Below are positions 17,391 through 26,393 of a stretch of 64,000 bases of DNA, piece by piece. This DNA comes from Flavobacteriales bacterium (GTDB lineage Bacteria > Bacteroidota > Bacteroidia > Flavobacteriales_F > PHOS-HE28). Positions within the stretch are counted from its first letter, which is position 1. Each line of letters starts with the position of its first letter. The stretch covers positions 434,001 to 498,000 of the forward strand of contig JADKAN010000001.1 in assembly GCA_016719225.1 (NCBI GenBank), in the 5' to 3' direction. The notes beneath the pieces were generated by a model. It did not search any database and was not told the origin of the DNA. It saw only the letters and a program-made list of their open reading frames with translations. Position numbers and translations under genes: made by a program.

Positions 17391-19643
17391 ATGCTGAAGA
17401 AGTGTACGCTCATCGTCCTCGTTCTTTTTCTCGCCTTTCCGACCCACGCCCAGCTTGCTTTTGGTGGCCAGCCATACGGCGACAAGGCCGAGAAGCGCGG
17501 CATGCCTCCCGCGACGGCCATGCATATGCCCGCAGTGGATGTGGCCACGTTGATGCAGGAAGATGCCGACCGCGCAGCCCAAGGCATCAAAGGGCCGTTC
17601 CGTTTCGGCTTTGAGCACCAAGTCGAATACACGTTGACGAACAGCGGCAGTTGGTTCACCATGCCGAACGGCGATCGCGTTTGGCGGCTCTTGCTGCATT
17701 GCCCCGGTGCCTTGGGGATCAACCTGCAAATGAGCAACTACGTAATGCCCGTAGGCGCCCGGTTGTTCCTTTACAATGCGGAAGGCACCGTGCGCGGTGC
17801 GTTCACGGCGAAGAGCAATCCGGGCCACACCGCGTTCGGGACCGCTCCGCTTTCCGGTGATCAGATCACTGTGGAATACATCGAACCGGCAATTGTGGAA
17901 GGGCAGGGGCAACTCACCATCAGCGGAGTGGTGCATGAATACCGCGTACTCGGCGGAGGAATGAACGCCGATGGCACCAACCGCGGCTACGGCGACAGCG
18001 GCCCGTGCAACTTCAACACCGTTTGCCCGGAAGGTGATCTGTGGCGCGATGAGATCCGCTCCGTCGCACACGTGATACTCGGAGGTGGCGTTTGTTCCGG
18101 CACCCTGCTGAACAACTGCGCCAACGATAGCACGCCGTATTTCCTCACCGCCAATCACTGCACCGAGGGCAATATGACCAACGCCTCCTGGGTTTTCGTC
18201 TTCAACTGGGAAAGCCCCGTGTGCGACCCGACTGAGAATGCTCCCACGGACCACAGCATCACGGGTTGCGACAAGCTCCTCGAGAACTCACCCACGGATG
18301 CCTCTTTCCTGCTCCTCAGCAGCATTCCACCAGCGGATTACATCCCGTTCTACAGCGGCTGGGACAAGAGCGGTACACCTCCGGATTCCGTCCATTGCAT
18401 CCACCACCCGAGCGGTGACATCAAGAAGATCAGCAGCAGCAATGCGGCTCCCTTCGATCAGCAGAACCTCGATGTGGGCAACGGGCCAGCGGATTGTTGG
18501 CACGTTCCCCAATGGACCAGTGGCACCACCGAACCCGGGAGCAGCGGCAGCGGCCTTTGGAACGAGGATCACCGCCTCATCGGCCAGCTCTATGGCGGCC
18601 AGGCGTCGTGCGGGAATAACGTCAACGACTATTTCGGTCGCTTCGACCTGACCTATCCGCTGATCGAGGAATGGCTGGGCGCCTGTGGCGATACGCTTAA
18701 CGGCTTCGACCCGGACGCGTATATCCCGGTGCCGTTGGACGCTTCCATCACCAGCATTTCCGGTGTGCCGCACAGCGTTTGCGATGCTGACAGCATCCTG
18801 CCGGTGGTCACGATGAAGAACAATGGCGAAGGCGTTATAACCTCTGCCAGCATCAATTACACCGTGGACGGTGTTGCCATGGGGTCCATTCCTTGGTACG
18901 GTGCGCTTCAGCCGGTCCAGACCGTGAACATTGTTCTGCCGGTAATGCACTTGGCCTCCGGCTTGCACACGTTGAAGGTATTTTCCTCCAGCCCGAACCT
19001 GCAGTTCGACACCAACCCGCTGAATGACGCTGACAGCTTGGTCTTCCTGGTGAATAACCCGGGCATTGAAGCCATCGTCCATTTGGAACTCGACCGTTTC
19101 GGAACAGAGACCACGTGGTCCATTGAAACGCAGGACGGCTTCACCGCATTCACCGGTGGTCCGTATGTGAACAGCCCCAACGGATACACGACGGATGTGC
19201 ACGTATGCTTGACCCACGAATGTTATGTCTTCACCATCAACGACGCGGTAGGCGACGGGATCTGCTGCGATTACGGCCAAGGATCTTACCAGATCCAGGA
19301 CACCACCGGGGCCGTGCTGCTGGACGGCAACCCTCAATTCGGGTTTTCACTGGTCAGCGATTTCTGCATGAACTGGGTGGGAATTAAGGAGACCGCGAGT
19401 GCGGACATGCGCATATGGCCCAATCCGAACAACGGGGTCTTCAACCTTTCCTTCGGCGAAGCTGGTCCGCCCCGCTCGCTCAGTGTGCGTGATGCACTGG
19501 GACGTGTTGTTTGGACCGGCAGCTCACCGCTAGGCACGGACCGCATGCAAGTGGACCTGCGGAATGTCTCCAACGGCGCTTACGTGCTGGTGGCCGAAGG
19601 CGATGGACAACGGGCCGTGCAGCGCTTGGTAGTACAGCGTTAG
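17391..19643 (+). CDS. Secreted trypsin-like (lysyl endopeptidase-type) protease with T9SS sorting domain
   Basis: A 750-residue extracellular serine protease. A signal peptide (MLKKCTLIVLVLFLAFPTHAQ) is followed by a prodomain and a peptidase domain with His256 in FLTANHCTE, a candidate Asp in PTDASFLLLS and Ser385 in TEPGSSGSGLW, with many paired cysteines. This resembles Achromobacter lysyl endopeptidase and related Bacteroidota proteases. After a CARDB-like beta domain (~470-580) and a Cys-containing region (GDGICCDYGQGSYQI), the C-terminus has the type A T9SS sorting domain (MRIWPNPNNGVFNLSF ... GAYVLVAEGDGQRAVQRLVV). It should cross the outer membrane by type IX secretion. Specificity for lysine is inferred, not shown. 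Confidence 0.9.
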   Translation: MLKKCTLIVLVLFLAFPTHAQLAFGGQPYGDKAEKRGMPPATAMHMPAVDVATLMQEDADRAAQGIKGPFRFGFEHQVEYTLTNSGSWFTMPNGDRVWRLLLHCPGALGINLQMSNYVMPVGARLFLYNAEGTVRGAFTAKSNPGHTAFGTAPLSGDQITVEYIEPAIVEGQGQLTISGVVHEYRVLGGGMNADGTNRGYGDSGPCNFNTVCPEGDLWRDEIRSVAHVILGGGVCSGTLLNNCANDSTPYFLTANHCTEGNMTNASWVFVFNWESPVCDPTENAPTDHSITGCDKLLENSPTDASFLLLSSIPPADYIPFYSGWDKSGTPPDSVHCIHHPSGDIKKISSSNAAPFDQQNLDVGNGPADCWHVPQWTSGTTEPGSSGSGLWNEDHRLIGQLYGGQASCGNNVNDYFGRFDLTYPLIEEWLGACGDTLNGFDPDAYIPVPLDASITSISGVPHSVCDADSILPVVTMKNNGEGVITSASINYTVDGVAMGSIPWYGALQPVQTVNIVLPVMHLASGLHTLKVFSSSPNLQFDTNPLNDADSLVFLVNNPGIEAIVHLELDRFGTETTWSIETQDGFTAFTGGPYVNSPNGYTTDVHVCLTHECYVFTINDAVGDGICCDYGQGSYQIQDTTGAVLLDGNPQFGFSLVSDFCMNWVGIKETASADMRIWPNPNNGVFNLSFGEAGPPRSLSVRDALGRVVWTGSSPLGTDRMQVDLRNVSNGAYVLVAEGDGQRAVQRLVVQR

Positions 19644-19746
19644 TTGCACACTTTGCATTGCTGGTATGCCGGTTCCTGGATCGGTACGGGAGCTTTCAGG
19701 GCCGAATGGCTGATCGCGGTCCAAGCGACCTGGTCTCCTGCGTGAC

Positions 19747-19763
19747 CGCTGATGCTGTCAGCG
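19747..19763. terminator. Small hairpin between convergent genes (weak)
   Basis: CGCTGA-TGCTG-TCAGCG forms a 6-bp stem in the 128-bp gap between the T9SS protease gene and the convergent YdcF gene. There is no T-run, so it is only a weak terminator candidate. Nothing else was recognised in the gap. Confidence 0.25.
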
Positions 19764-19771
19764 TTACGGGG

Positions 19772-20425
19772 TCAATACTTTAAGTGGTAGTAGGCCAGTT
19801 TCACGTACTCGTTGTTCAGCATGATAAGGCCTTCTTCGCTGGTCCACCACGTGCTCTCATCGAACGAGGATGCCGGTGCGCCGTGCAACAGTAACGTGAT
19901 ACCTGCATTGTTGAAGCGCTCTTTGAAGACGAAGCGCACGCGACGCAAGTGGAACCGGTTGGACACGATCATCACGGTGTCCGTGCCGACCTGACTGCTC
20001 CAGTCCAAAAGCGCCTCTGCCTCTTCCCACGTGCTGGTCCCCTTATCCAGCGCGGTCGTCAGCTCCACTGGTATGCCTTTCACCACGGCGATGTTGCGCG
20101 TGCATTGGGCCTCCGTGCTGTCGATGCCCAAAGCCGCCAGATCGTTCGGGACGGGTGCCCCGGTGAATACGAAATGTTCGGAAATGCCTTTGCTATAAAG
20201 CCGTGCGGCTTCGCTGCCCCGGTCTATCGCTGAACCGCCAAGGACCAGCACTGCGTCGACATGGGCCAAGGGGTCTTCCGTGATCAGGTTGTTGCCCAAT
20301 GCACGGAGCAATGGTTCACGCTGCCAGAACATCAGCCCGGCCAGTAAGGCAAGGATGAACAACGCTTTTGCCCAGCTTGGATAGTTGGTCCGGGATCTCC
20401 CCAGTATGCCTTCCTCCTCCACCAT
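19772..20425 (-). CDS. YdcF/SanA-family (DUF218) membrane protein
   Basis: A 217-residue protein starting at the ATG at 20425, with one N-terminal membrane segment (AKALFILALLAGLMFW) and a DUF218 domain after it: VDAVLVLGGSAIDRGSEAARLY, then TSTWEEAEAL and TVMIVSNRFHLRRVRFVF. The GG-EA and SN.FH.RR residues are the conserved DUF218 positions. E. coli relatives (SanA, ElyC) affect envelope integrity and cell-wall precursor metabolism. Its start lies 8 bp after the stop of the large membrane protein gene upstream, so the two form an operon. Confidence 0.85.
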   Translation of the reverse strand: MVEEEGILGRSRTNYPSWAKALFILALLAGLMFWQREPLLRALGNNLITEDPLAHVDAVLVLGGSAIDRGSEAARLYSKGISEHFVFTGAPVPNDLAALGIDSTEAQCTRNIAVVKGIPVELTTALDKGTSTWEEAEALLDWSSQVGTDTVMIVSNRFHLRRVRFVFKERFNNAGITLLLHGAPASSFDESTWWTSEEGLIMLNNEYVKLAYYHLKY

Positions 20426-20433
20426 GCTTATGA

Positions 20434-22518
20434 TCAGTAGGCCCCGTTCCTGCGGCGCATGAACCATTCCGCGGCCAATAGCAACAGGATTGGAAGGAAC
20501 AGCCAACGCAGGCCGATCAAGTCGCTAAAACTGTCGTGCGCATAGGAGCGGGCTTTCATTTCCGGACGTTCGGCAATGGCTTCGGCGATCTTGCCCATAT
20601 CACTGGGCGGTACCGCGATGCCGTTGGTACGCGCGGCGATACGCTGCCACAAGGTGTGATCCGCAACGGTGCTGATGCGCTCAGCCACCAAGGGTTTTAC
20701 CAGGAACTCGCCCTTAGCCGTGAGGCGCTCGCCATCCAGGGTGGTGCCCGCTGTCCACGTGTAGCGGCCCGAGGGCAACATCCCCGCATCCAGGTGATAG
20801 CCGGTGCCGTTGGGGCTGAAGGTGTACGCGAGGTCGTTCCCGGCTTCATCCTTCAGCGTGATCGTCGCCTCTGTGCTGTTCACGGGCTCGAAACTCGCAT
20901 TGTAGAGTTCTGCGTCGATGCCCACTTTTTCGTTCTCGGCATATTCCTGCGCGGGCTTCACGCGGAACCGGCTTTTGTCCTGCTTCAGCGCGAGGAATTG
21001 CATCGTCTGCCGCACGAGCTTATCGAAATGCGCCGTGCTGTTGCCTTGCTGCATGTCCGCCAAACGCCAGCGCCAAAGGCCTTCGCCACAAGTGACAGCG
21101 GTGCGCCGCTCGGCGTTGGCTTGAAAGGCGAAGAGGGGATAGGCCGTGGCCACAGCGCCGATCCGCTGGCTCATTAACGCCGTGGCGGATCGGCCCAGCG
21201 CGTATTGACCGAACGGCACTTGTAGGGGCGGGAAGCGTTCGAACGCCCGGATGTCCTCGGGCTCCAGGGTGAACAGGCTGAAGTTCTTGTCCACCGAGGC
21301 CTGCACATCATTATAGCTGCCGCGGCCACCTTGAATATCGATGCCCGTGGCCGGACCGCTTGCCTGCCGCAGGTCGCTGGACTGACCCAAGATGGTCCAC
21401 GTCGGGATGTGCCGTTCGTCGATCTGCTTCAGCAGATCCTGCATTGCTACTTGGGCACTGGGCAACTGATGCAATATCACCAGATCGTATCCGGCTATCT
21501 TTCCGGTGAAGGTGGCCGGAGTGCGCACTTCCAGCGAGTAGCCTTCAATACCGCGCATGGCTTGGGCGATGGCCGCCACATCGGGATGCGGCGCATTCTC
21601 CAGTAACAGCACTTTGCGCCGATCGTCCAGCACGTCCACGAAGAGGTCCTGGCTGTTGTTCGCCAGCGTAGCCTCGCCCTCGATCGCACGCAACGAGACC
21701 GTGTATCGCTGCAGGCCTGCTGTCTCGGCCTTCACCATCAAGGGGATCTCCGTGAAGTACGGATCACCCGTGACCGCAATGTCCTTCGCGGCCATTTCCT
21801 TGCCCCCTTTGGTGATCACCACGCGCGTACTGCGGCCTTTCAAATGGTGGGCCTGAACGCGGACCAATACCGGGAAGTCGTTGCCGAGGTAGGTGATTCG
21901 GTTGTACTCCAAGCCCCGCAATTGCAGATCGGGATAAACCGTGGTGTCGCCCAGTTCAACGGCGAACACCGGCACGCCGAGGCGCTCCGCGCTCAGCACC
22001 GGGTCGCGCCCCCTGTTGTAGATGCCATCGCCATCGATCACAACAGCGCCAAGATCCGTCCCGGCGAAGCGGTCGTAAACCGCGCGGAAAAGTTGGTCGA
22101 TATCCGTGTTTCCCTCCCCCTGTGCGAAGTCGAGCCCTTCGGAGACCGCGCTGCCGTATGTGAAGGGGCGGACCTCATACGAATCGCCGAGCTCTTCTGC
22201 GAGCTTCCGCAGCCGTTCCGCGTAAGCCGTCTTGAAGGCCGTACTATCGCCGATGGCAAGAAGCGAGGAGGAACCATCGTGTGCCACCACCACCACGGGC
22301 TTACGCACTTCACGGAGTTGCACGCGCACCAGTGGTTCCAGCAGGAAGAAGGCGATGAGGGCGACGGCCAACGCGCGCAACGCACCCAAGGTCCACTGCA
22401 TGCCGGCACCCCAACCGTTGCGTTCGCGACTGCCGCGGTAAAGCAACCAAGCGCAAACGGCACCGAGCAGCAAACACAGCGGAGCCAGCCAAAGGCTATG
22501 GGCAGTGGTTAAATTCAC
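20434..22518 (-). CDS. Large membrane protein with VWA/glutamine-amidotransferase-like exported region
   Basis: About 694 residues from a GTG at 22518; the longer frame starts with TTG at 22560 and adds residues without a signal. Two N-terminal membrane segments (LAPLCLLLGAVCAWLLY and ALAVALIAFFLLEPLV) and one at the C-terminus (LRWLFLPILLLLAAEWFM) enclose a long exported part. This contains a VWA-like stretch (VVVVAHDGSSSLLAIG) and a segment like the GATase-type VWA-associated proteins of Bacteroidota (KVLLLENAPHPDVAAIAQAM, YDLVILHQLPS). Such proteins are common in the phylum; the role is unknown. It overlaps functionally with YdcF only through the shared operon. Confidence 0.7.
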   Translation of the reverse strand: MNLTTAHSLWLAPLCLLLGAVCAWLLYRGSRERNGWGAGMQWTLGALRALAVALIAFFLLEPLVRVQLREVRKPVVVVAHDGSSSLLAIGDSTAFKTAYAERLRKLAEELGDSYEVRPFTYGSAVSEGLDFAQGEGNTDIDQLFRAVYDRFAGTDLGAVVIDGDGIYNRGRDPVLSAERLGVPVFAVELGDTTVYPDLQLRGLEYNRITYLGNDFPVLVRVQAHHLKGRSTRVVITKGGKEMAAKDIAVTGDPYFTEIPLMVKAETAGLQRYTVSLRAIEGEATLANNSQDLFVDVLDDRRKVLLLENAPHPDVAAIAQAMRGIEGYSLEVRTPATFTGKIAGYDLVILHQLPSAQVAMQDLLKQIDERHIPTWTILGQSSDLRQASGPATGIDIQGGRGSYNDVQASVDKNFSLFTLEPEDIRAFERFPPLQVPFGQYALGRSATALMSQRIGAVATAYPLFAFQANAERRTAVTCGEGLWRWRLADMQQGNSTAHFDKLVRQTMQFLALKQDKSRFRVKPAQEYAENEKVGIDAELYNASFEPVNSTEATITLKDEAGNDLAYTFSPNGTGYHLDAGMLPSGRYTWTAGTTLDGERLTAKGEFLVKPLVAERISTVADHTLWQRIAARTNGIAVPPSDMGKIAEAIAERPEMKARSYAHDSFSDLIGLRWLFLPILLLLAAEWFMRRRNGAY

Positions 22519-22585
22519 GGGCGCGAAGTTCGCGATGATCGCATGAACACCGTTGTCCAAGCTGACGAAAGAATTACAATACGGC

Positions 22586-23332
22586 TCAAGTCAGCATCCC
22601 GCCGCACACGTTCAGCGTTTGCCCCGTGATGTAGCCGCTCAGATCGCTGCCCAGGAAAACGCAGGCATTCGCAACGTCGGTGGGTGTGCCGCCGCGTTTC
22701 AAGGGGATGCCATCGCGCCAGCCCTGCACGGTCTTTTCATCCAATGCGCCGGTCATTTCCGTTTCGATGAACCCCGGTGCAACGGCGTTGCTCCGGATGT
22801 TGCGGCTACCTAGTTCCAGTGCCACGCTCTTGGTGAAGCCGATGACGCCCGCCTTGCTGGCCGCGTAGTTCGCTTGGCCGGCATTGCCCTTCACGCCCAC
22901 CACGCTGCTCATATTGATGATGCTGCCGCTCTTCTGCTTCAACATGGTGCGCATTACCGCCTTGGTCATGTTGAAGACGCTCTTCAGGTTGGTGGCGATC
23001 ACCGCATCGAAGTCGGCCTCGCTCATGCGCATCAGCAACTGGTCCTTGGTGATGCCCGCGTTGTTCACCAGGATGTCCAGCCTGCCCCAAGCTTGCACCA
23101 CTTGGTCCACGGCGGCTTGCGCCGCGGTGAAATCGCCCGCATTGCTTTGGATCGCGATCACCTTGCGGCCGTCCTTGCCTAGTTCAGCCGCCAATGCGTT
23201 CGCCTTTTCCGGACTGCTCACATACGTGAAAGCCACGTCAGCGCCCTCTTCGAGGAAGCGTTCCACGATGCCCCTGCCGATGCCCCGGGTACCTCCCGTA
23301 ACCAGAGCCGTTTTGCCTGTTAGTAATGCCAT
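22586..23332 (-). CDS. fabG: 3-oxoacyl-[acyl-carrier-protein] reductase
   Basis: A 248-residue short-chain dehydrogenase that reduces 3-oxoacyl-ACP with NADPH in fatty-acid elongation. The cofactor motif TGGTRGIGRGI is at residues 12-22, NNAG near 90, the catalytic Ser in NMSSVVG and the YAASK Tyr/Lys pair near 155. C-terminal TGQTLNVCGGM fits FabG rather than a general SDR. It stands alone, 67 bp downstream (in its own direction) lies the large membrane protein start on the same strand. Confidence 0.92.
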   Translation of the reverse strand: MALLTGKTALVTGGTRGIGRGIVERFLEEGADVAFTYVSSPEKANALAAELGKDGRKVIAIQSNAGDFTAAQAAVDQVVQAWGRLDILVNNAGITKDQLLMRMSEADFDAVIATNLKSVFNMTKAVMRTMLKQKSGSIINMSSVVGVKGNAGQANYAASKAGVIGFTKSVALELGSRNIRSNAVAPGFIETEMTGALDEKTVQGWRDGIPLKRGGTPTDVANACVFLGSDLSGYITGQTLNVCGGMLT

Positions 23333-23443
23333 GTGGGCGAAGATAGCGTTTGCAGTTGTCCTGCTGGCCTGTAGCGTACGCTCGCGTTTTTCGCGAGTGT
23401 GTTACTGTTATTCCGCCACCGGCGTTTTCCAGTGAATTGCATA

Positions 23444-23451
23444 TAACTTCG
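23444..23451 (+). promoter_or_regulatory. -7 box TAACTTCG of the small lipoprotein gene
   Basis: TAACTTCG, the TTCG variant of the phylum's -7 box, lies 22 bases before the ATG at 23474. Confidence 0.45.
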
Positions 23452-23473
23452 TACAACCAAAATCCAGCGAAAA

Positions 23474-23854
23474 ATGAAAACTGCATCATTTCTCTCTTTT
23501 GGTTTCACGTTGGCTTTGCTCTTCACCGGCTGCGACAGGTCCACAGAGGTAAGACCCACGACGACTGCTCAAAGCTTCGAAGAGCAGCTAACGTACATGC
23601 TCACCATTCTGGACGATCACCACGATCTGATCATCAAATATGAAACGGTTGATCCCACCGGGATCATCAGGCCGGTGTTCTACTTCGTTCCAAAGGAGAA
23701 CGATCCAAGTAGTTTGAGAGAAGCAGTGGGCGCAGGTGCTGGAACGGAACTCGCGAGTTCCTGCAAGAACTGGTTGGATGCACATCCAACGTTGAGCTTG
23801 AAGATCAATGGAGCCAGTGGCTCGTATTCCGCTGTTGATGGGGGGCGGAGTTGA
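23474..23854 (+). CDS. Small lipoprotein of unknown function
   Basis: A 126-residue protein with the signal peptide MKTASFLSFGFTLALLFTGC, so Cys20 would be lipidated. The rest (for example EEQLTYMLTILDDHHDLIIKYE and SCKNWLDAHPTLSLKIN) matches no family I recognise. A plausible -7 box lies just upstream. It has an isolated position between fabG and sucD, both on the other strand, with 184 bp of non-coding sequence after it in which nothing was recognised. Confidence 0.6.
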   Translation: MKTASFLSFGFTLALLFTGCDRSTEVRPTTTAQSFEEQLTYMLTILDDHHDLIIKYETVDPTGIIRPVFYFVPKENDPSSLREAVGAGAGTELASSCKNWLDAHPTLSLKINGASGSYSAVDGGRS

Positions 23855-24038
23855 GTGAATGCGGATCTTGCTCGAATTACTGGCTCACGTTATATCCCAG
23901 CTGCGTGCTTTTTAAGTGCGTCGCCCTGGGTTGATCGGAACGCGGCAAAGGATGCGGCATGCAGGGTCCAGCTACAAGGCGCGGACGGGCTGCAGCTTGA
24001 TCGCGGCTACGGCTGAAAACTGGCGATCAACAACTAGA

Positions 24039-24908
24039 TCACCCAAGCACTTCCTTCACCTTCGCGCCGATGGAGGCAGGGCTATCCACCACGTGGATGC
24101 CACATTCGCTCATCACTTTCTTCTTCGCGGCGGCGCTCTCGTCGGCACCGCTCACGATAGCGCCGGCGTGGCCCATGGTGCGGCCTGCGGGAGCGGTCTC
24201 GCCAGCGATGAAGCCCACTACGGGTTTTTTGCAGTTGGCCTTGATCCAATGTGCTGCACGGATCTCGAGGTCGCCACCGATCTCGCCGATCATCACGATG
24301 GCTTCGGTGTCCGGGTCGTTGGCGAAGAGTTGAACAGCTTCGAGCGTGGTGGTGCCAATGATCGGGTCGCCACCGATGCCGATGGCGGTGCTGATGCCGA
24401 GACCGGCCTTCACCACTTGGTCGGCCGCTTCGTAGGTCAAGGTGCCGCTCTTGGACACGATGCCGATCTTGCCTTTCTTGAAGACGAAGCCCGGCATGAT
24501 GCCCACTTTACATTCGTCGGCGGTGATCACGCCGGGGCAGTTGGGCCCGATCAGCGTGCAATTCTTGCCTTTGATGTATTCGCGCGCCGTCACCATGTCC
24601 TTTACGGGAATGCCCTCGGTGATGCAGACGATCACTTTGATGCCGGCCTCAGCGGCCTCCATGATGGCATCCGCGGCGAACGGCGGCGGAACGAAAATGA
24701 TGCTGACGTCGGCAGCGGTGGCTTTCACGGCCTCGCTCACCGTTTCGAACACGGGACGGTCCAGATGCTTTTGCCCGCCCTTGCCGGGGGTAACGCCACC
24801 TACGACGTTGGTGCCGTACTCGATCATCTGCGTGGCGTGGAAGCTGCCTTCACTGCCGGTGAAGCCTTGGACGATCACCTTGCTCTGCTTGTTGACGAGT
24901 ACGCTCAT
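24039..24908 (-). CDS. sucD: Succinyl-CoA synthetase (ADP-forming) alpha subunit
   Basis: A 289-residue alpha subunit that forms, with SucC, the TCA-cycle enzyme making ATP or GTP from succinyl-CoA. The N-terminal CoA-binding domain (KVIVQGFTGSEGSFHATQMIEYGTNVVGGVTPGKGG) and the phosphohistidine loop GHAGAIVSG near residue 245 are complete, as is GPNCPGVIT. No sucC lies next to it, as is usual in many Bacteroidota. Confidence 0.96.
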   Translation of the reverse strand: MSVLVNKQSKVIVQGFTGSEGSFHATQMIEYGTNVVGGVTPGKGGQKHLDRPVFETVSEAVKATAADVSIIFVPPPFAADAIMEAAEAGIKVIVCITEGIPVKDMVTAREYIKGKNCTLIGPNCPGVITADECKVGIMPGFVFKKGKIGIVSKSGTLTYEAADQVVKAGLGISTAIGIGGDPIIGTTTLEAVQLFANDPDTEAIVMIGEIGGDLEIRAAHWIKANCKKPVVGFIAGETAPAGRTMGHAGAIVSGADESAAAKKKVMSECGIHVVDSPASIGAKVKEVLG

Positions 24909-24994
24909 GTTCCGTTCTGCTTATTTCGAGGATAGGGCCGCGAAACTACTGATAGGGGAGGAAACAAACAGGGCCGGGCCCTTAAGCTGGTTTT

Positions 24995-25020
24995 ACCACA
25001 GGGGCACAGAGGCACGGAGA
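24995..25020 (+). repeat. CACAGAGG-type dispersed repeat, copy 1
   Basis: A 26-bp element beginning ACCACAGGGG and ending GGCACGGAGA. It matches a second copy at 26300-26325 with two mismatches, in the same orientation, so the two flank the MFS pump gene. Sequences of this type are scattered through many bacterial genomes. Confidence 0.7.
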
Positions 25021-25069
25021 AGAGCCGATGGGATCGTGAAAACTGCCCGTGACCACGCTGAAGAGGAAC

Positions 25070-26263
25070 TCAGCTGATCTCCACATCCGCTGCTCTGACC
25101 CTTGCGGCCCGCTGGAACGCCAGTACGAAGAGCAATGCCCCGGCCATCAGTAGCGCACCACCTATGTAAGGGGCCGTGAAGTGCATGCCGTAGAGCGCCC
25201 CGCCCAGCAGCGGGCCGGCGATGCGCGCCAAGGAGCCGAAGCTCTGGTTCATCCCCAGCACTTGGCCCTGTTCCTTGCCACTGGCCAAGCCGCTCAGCAG
25301 CGAAGAGATGCTCGGCATCATGCAGCCGTTGGCGCCCGCCAGGAGCACCATGGGAATCAGTTCCCATGGTAAGAAATGCCCCACCGGCACGAAAGGGATC
25401 CCAAGGAGGCCGAGCCCCATCAGGATGCAGCCGTACACCATCAGCTTCTGCTCGCCGAATTTTCGCGCCAGCAGGCCCACCAAGCCGCCCTGCACTATCG
25501 CCGAACTCAAGCCGATGAAGGCGAACATGTAACCGATGTGCGCCTCATCAAGGCCGTAGCGTTGCTCCCAGAGCAGCGCTACCGTGATCGTCATCATGCT
25601 GAAGGCCGTGATGTAGATGAAGCTGGTGAGGAAAAGGTCCCTGTAGCGCGGATCGCCCAAGGCCCTGATCGCCTGCGAGACCGGCTTCATCTGCACTTTG
25701 TGGGCGCTGTCCCGTTGGTGGTGGCTCTCCGGCAGGAAGGCGAGGACCAGCGCGAAGTTCAGCAGGCTAAGGCACATGGCCGCATAGCCAACAGCATCCA
25801 TGCCGTAATGCTGCTTGATGAAGCCACCGATCGGTGGACCGAAGATGAAGCCGAGTCCGAACGCAGCACCGATCATGCCCAAGGCCTTGGCCCGGTTCTC
25901 CCGCTCGGTAACATCCGTGATGTACGCTTGCGAGGTGGCGATGTTGGCGGAGCCGACACCTGCCAATGCGCGTGCCAACAGCAGGATGGCGATGGTGTGC
26001 GCGTTCGCTAGGAGCAGGAAGGCCATGGCGGTGATCAGCACAGTGCCTGCGATAACGGGACGGCGGCCGTGCTTGTCGCTGAGACTACCCCAGAACGGGG
26101 AGAAAACGAAGTTCATCAAGGCGTAGACGGCCATGATCATCCCGACCACGAAGGCCGAGGCGCCAAGCTCCGTGGCATAAATGGGCAGAATGGGGATCAC
26201 AATGCCGAAACCCAGCAGGTCCACGAATACAGTGAGGCAGAGGATGTAGAGTTTCCGGTCCAT
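25070..26263 (-). CDS. TCR/Tet-type MFS efflux transporter
   Basis: A 397-residue, 12-segment major facilitator. The first segment carries DLLGFGIVIPILP, the loop motif GSLSDKHGRRPVI is motif A, and ARALAGVGSANIATSQAYITDVTERENRAKALGMIGAAFGLGFIFGPPIGG is the strong motif C region of the drug:H+ antiporter-1 (TetA-like) group. It is likely a proton-driven exporter in the inner membrane, but the substrate cannot be told, and many chromosomal relatives do not confer tetracycline resistance. The ATG at 26263 is preferred over 26269. The gene lies between two direct copies of a 26-bp repeat. Confidence 0.85.
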   Translation of the reverse strand: MDRKLYILCLTVFVDLLGFGIVIPILPIYATELGASAFVVGMIMAVYALMNFVFSPFWGSLSDKHGRRPVIAGTVLITAMAFLLLANAHTIAILLLARALAGVGSANIATSQAYITDVTERENRAKALGMIGAAFGLGFIFGPPIGGFIKQHYGMDAVGYAAMCLSLLNFALVLAFLPESHHQRDSAHKVQMKPVSQAIRALGDPRYRDLFLTSFIYITAFSMMTITVALLWEQRYGLDEAHIGYMFAFIGLSSAIVQGGLVGLLARKFGEQKLMVYGCILMGLGLLGIPFVPVGHFLPWELIPMVLLAGANGCMMPSISSLLSGLASGKEQGQVLGMNQSFGSLARIAGPLLGGALYGMHFTAPYIGGALLMAGALLFVLAFQRAARVRAADVEIS

Positions 26264-26299
26264 GTGCAAGGGGACGCGAAATTATCGCAGTTGGTATTC

Positions 26300-26325
26300 A
26301 CCACAGAGGTACAGAGGCACGGAGA
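26300..26325 (+). repeat. CACAGAGG-type dispersed repeat, copy 2
   Basis: The second 26-bp copy (ACCACAGAGG ... GGCACGGAGA), 24 of 26 positions equal to the copy at 24995-25020 and in the same orientation, 37 bp upstream of the MFS start. The C-terminus of the next gene (TEAQRR at 26397-26414) reads like a GC-rich relative of the same repeat on the other strand. Confidence 0.7.
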
Positions 26326-26393
26326 TGAGAAGTTCGCAGTTGGAGGTCAGGGGGCATTTGTCAGTGGCCTTCGCCAGTGGCGGTTGGCATGTC

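Noticed and set aside
17322..19337. Two long minus-strand frames opposite the T9SS protease gene
   Set aside because: The plus-strand product has signal peptide, catalytic residues and sorting domain; the antisense frames have none.
25070..26263. Call as a tetracycline-resistance gene
   Set aside because: The motifs fit the TetA-like MFS group, but chromosomal relatives are widespread and no TetR regulator is adjacent.
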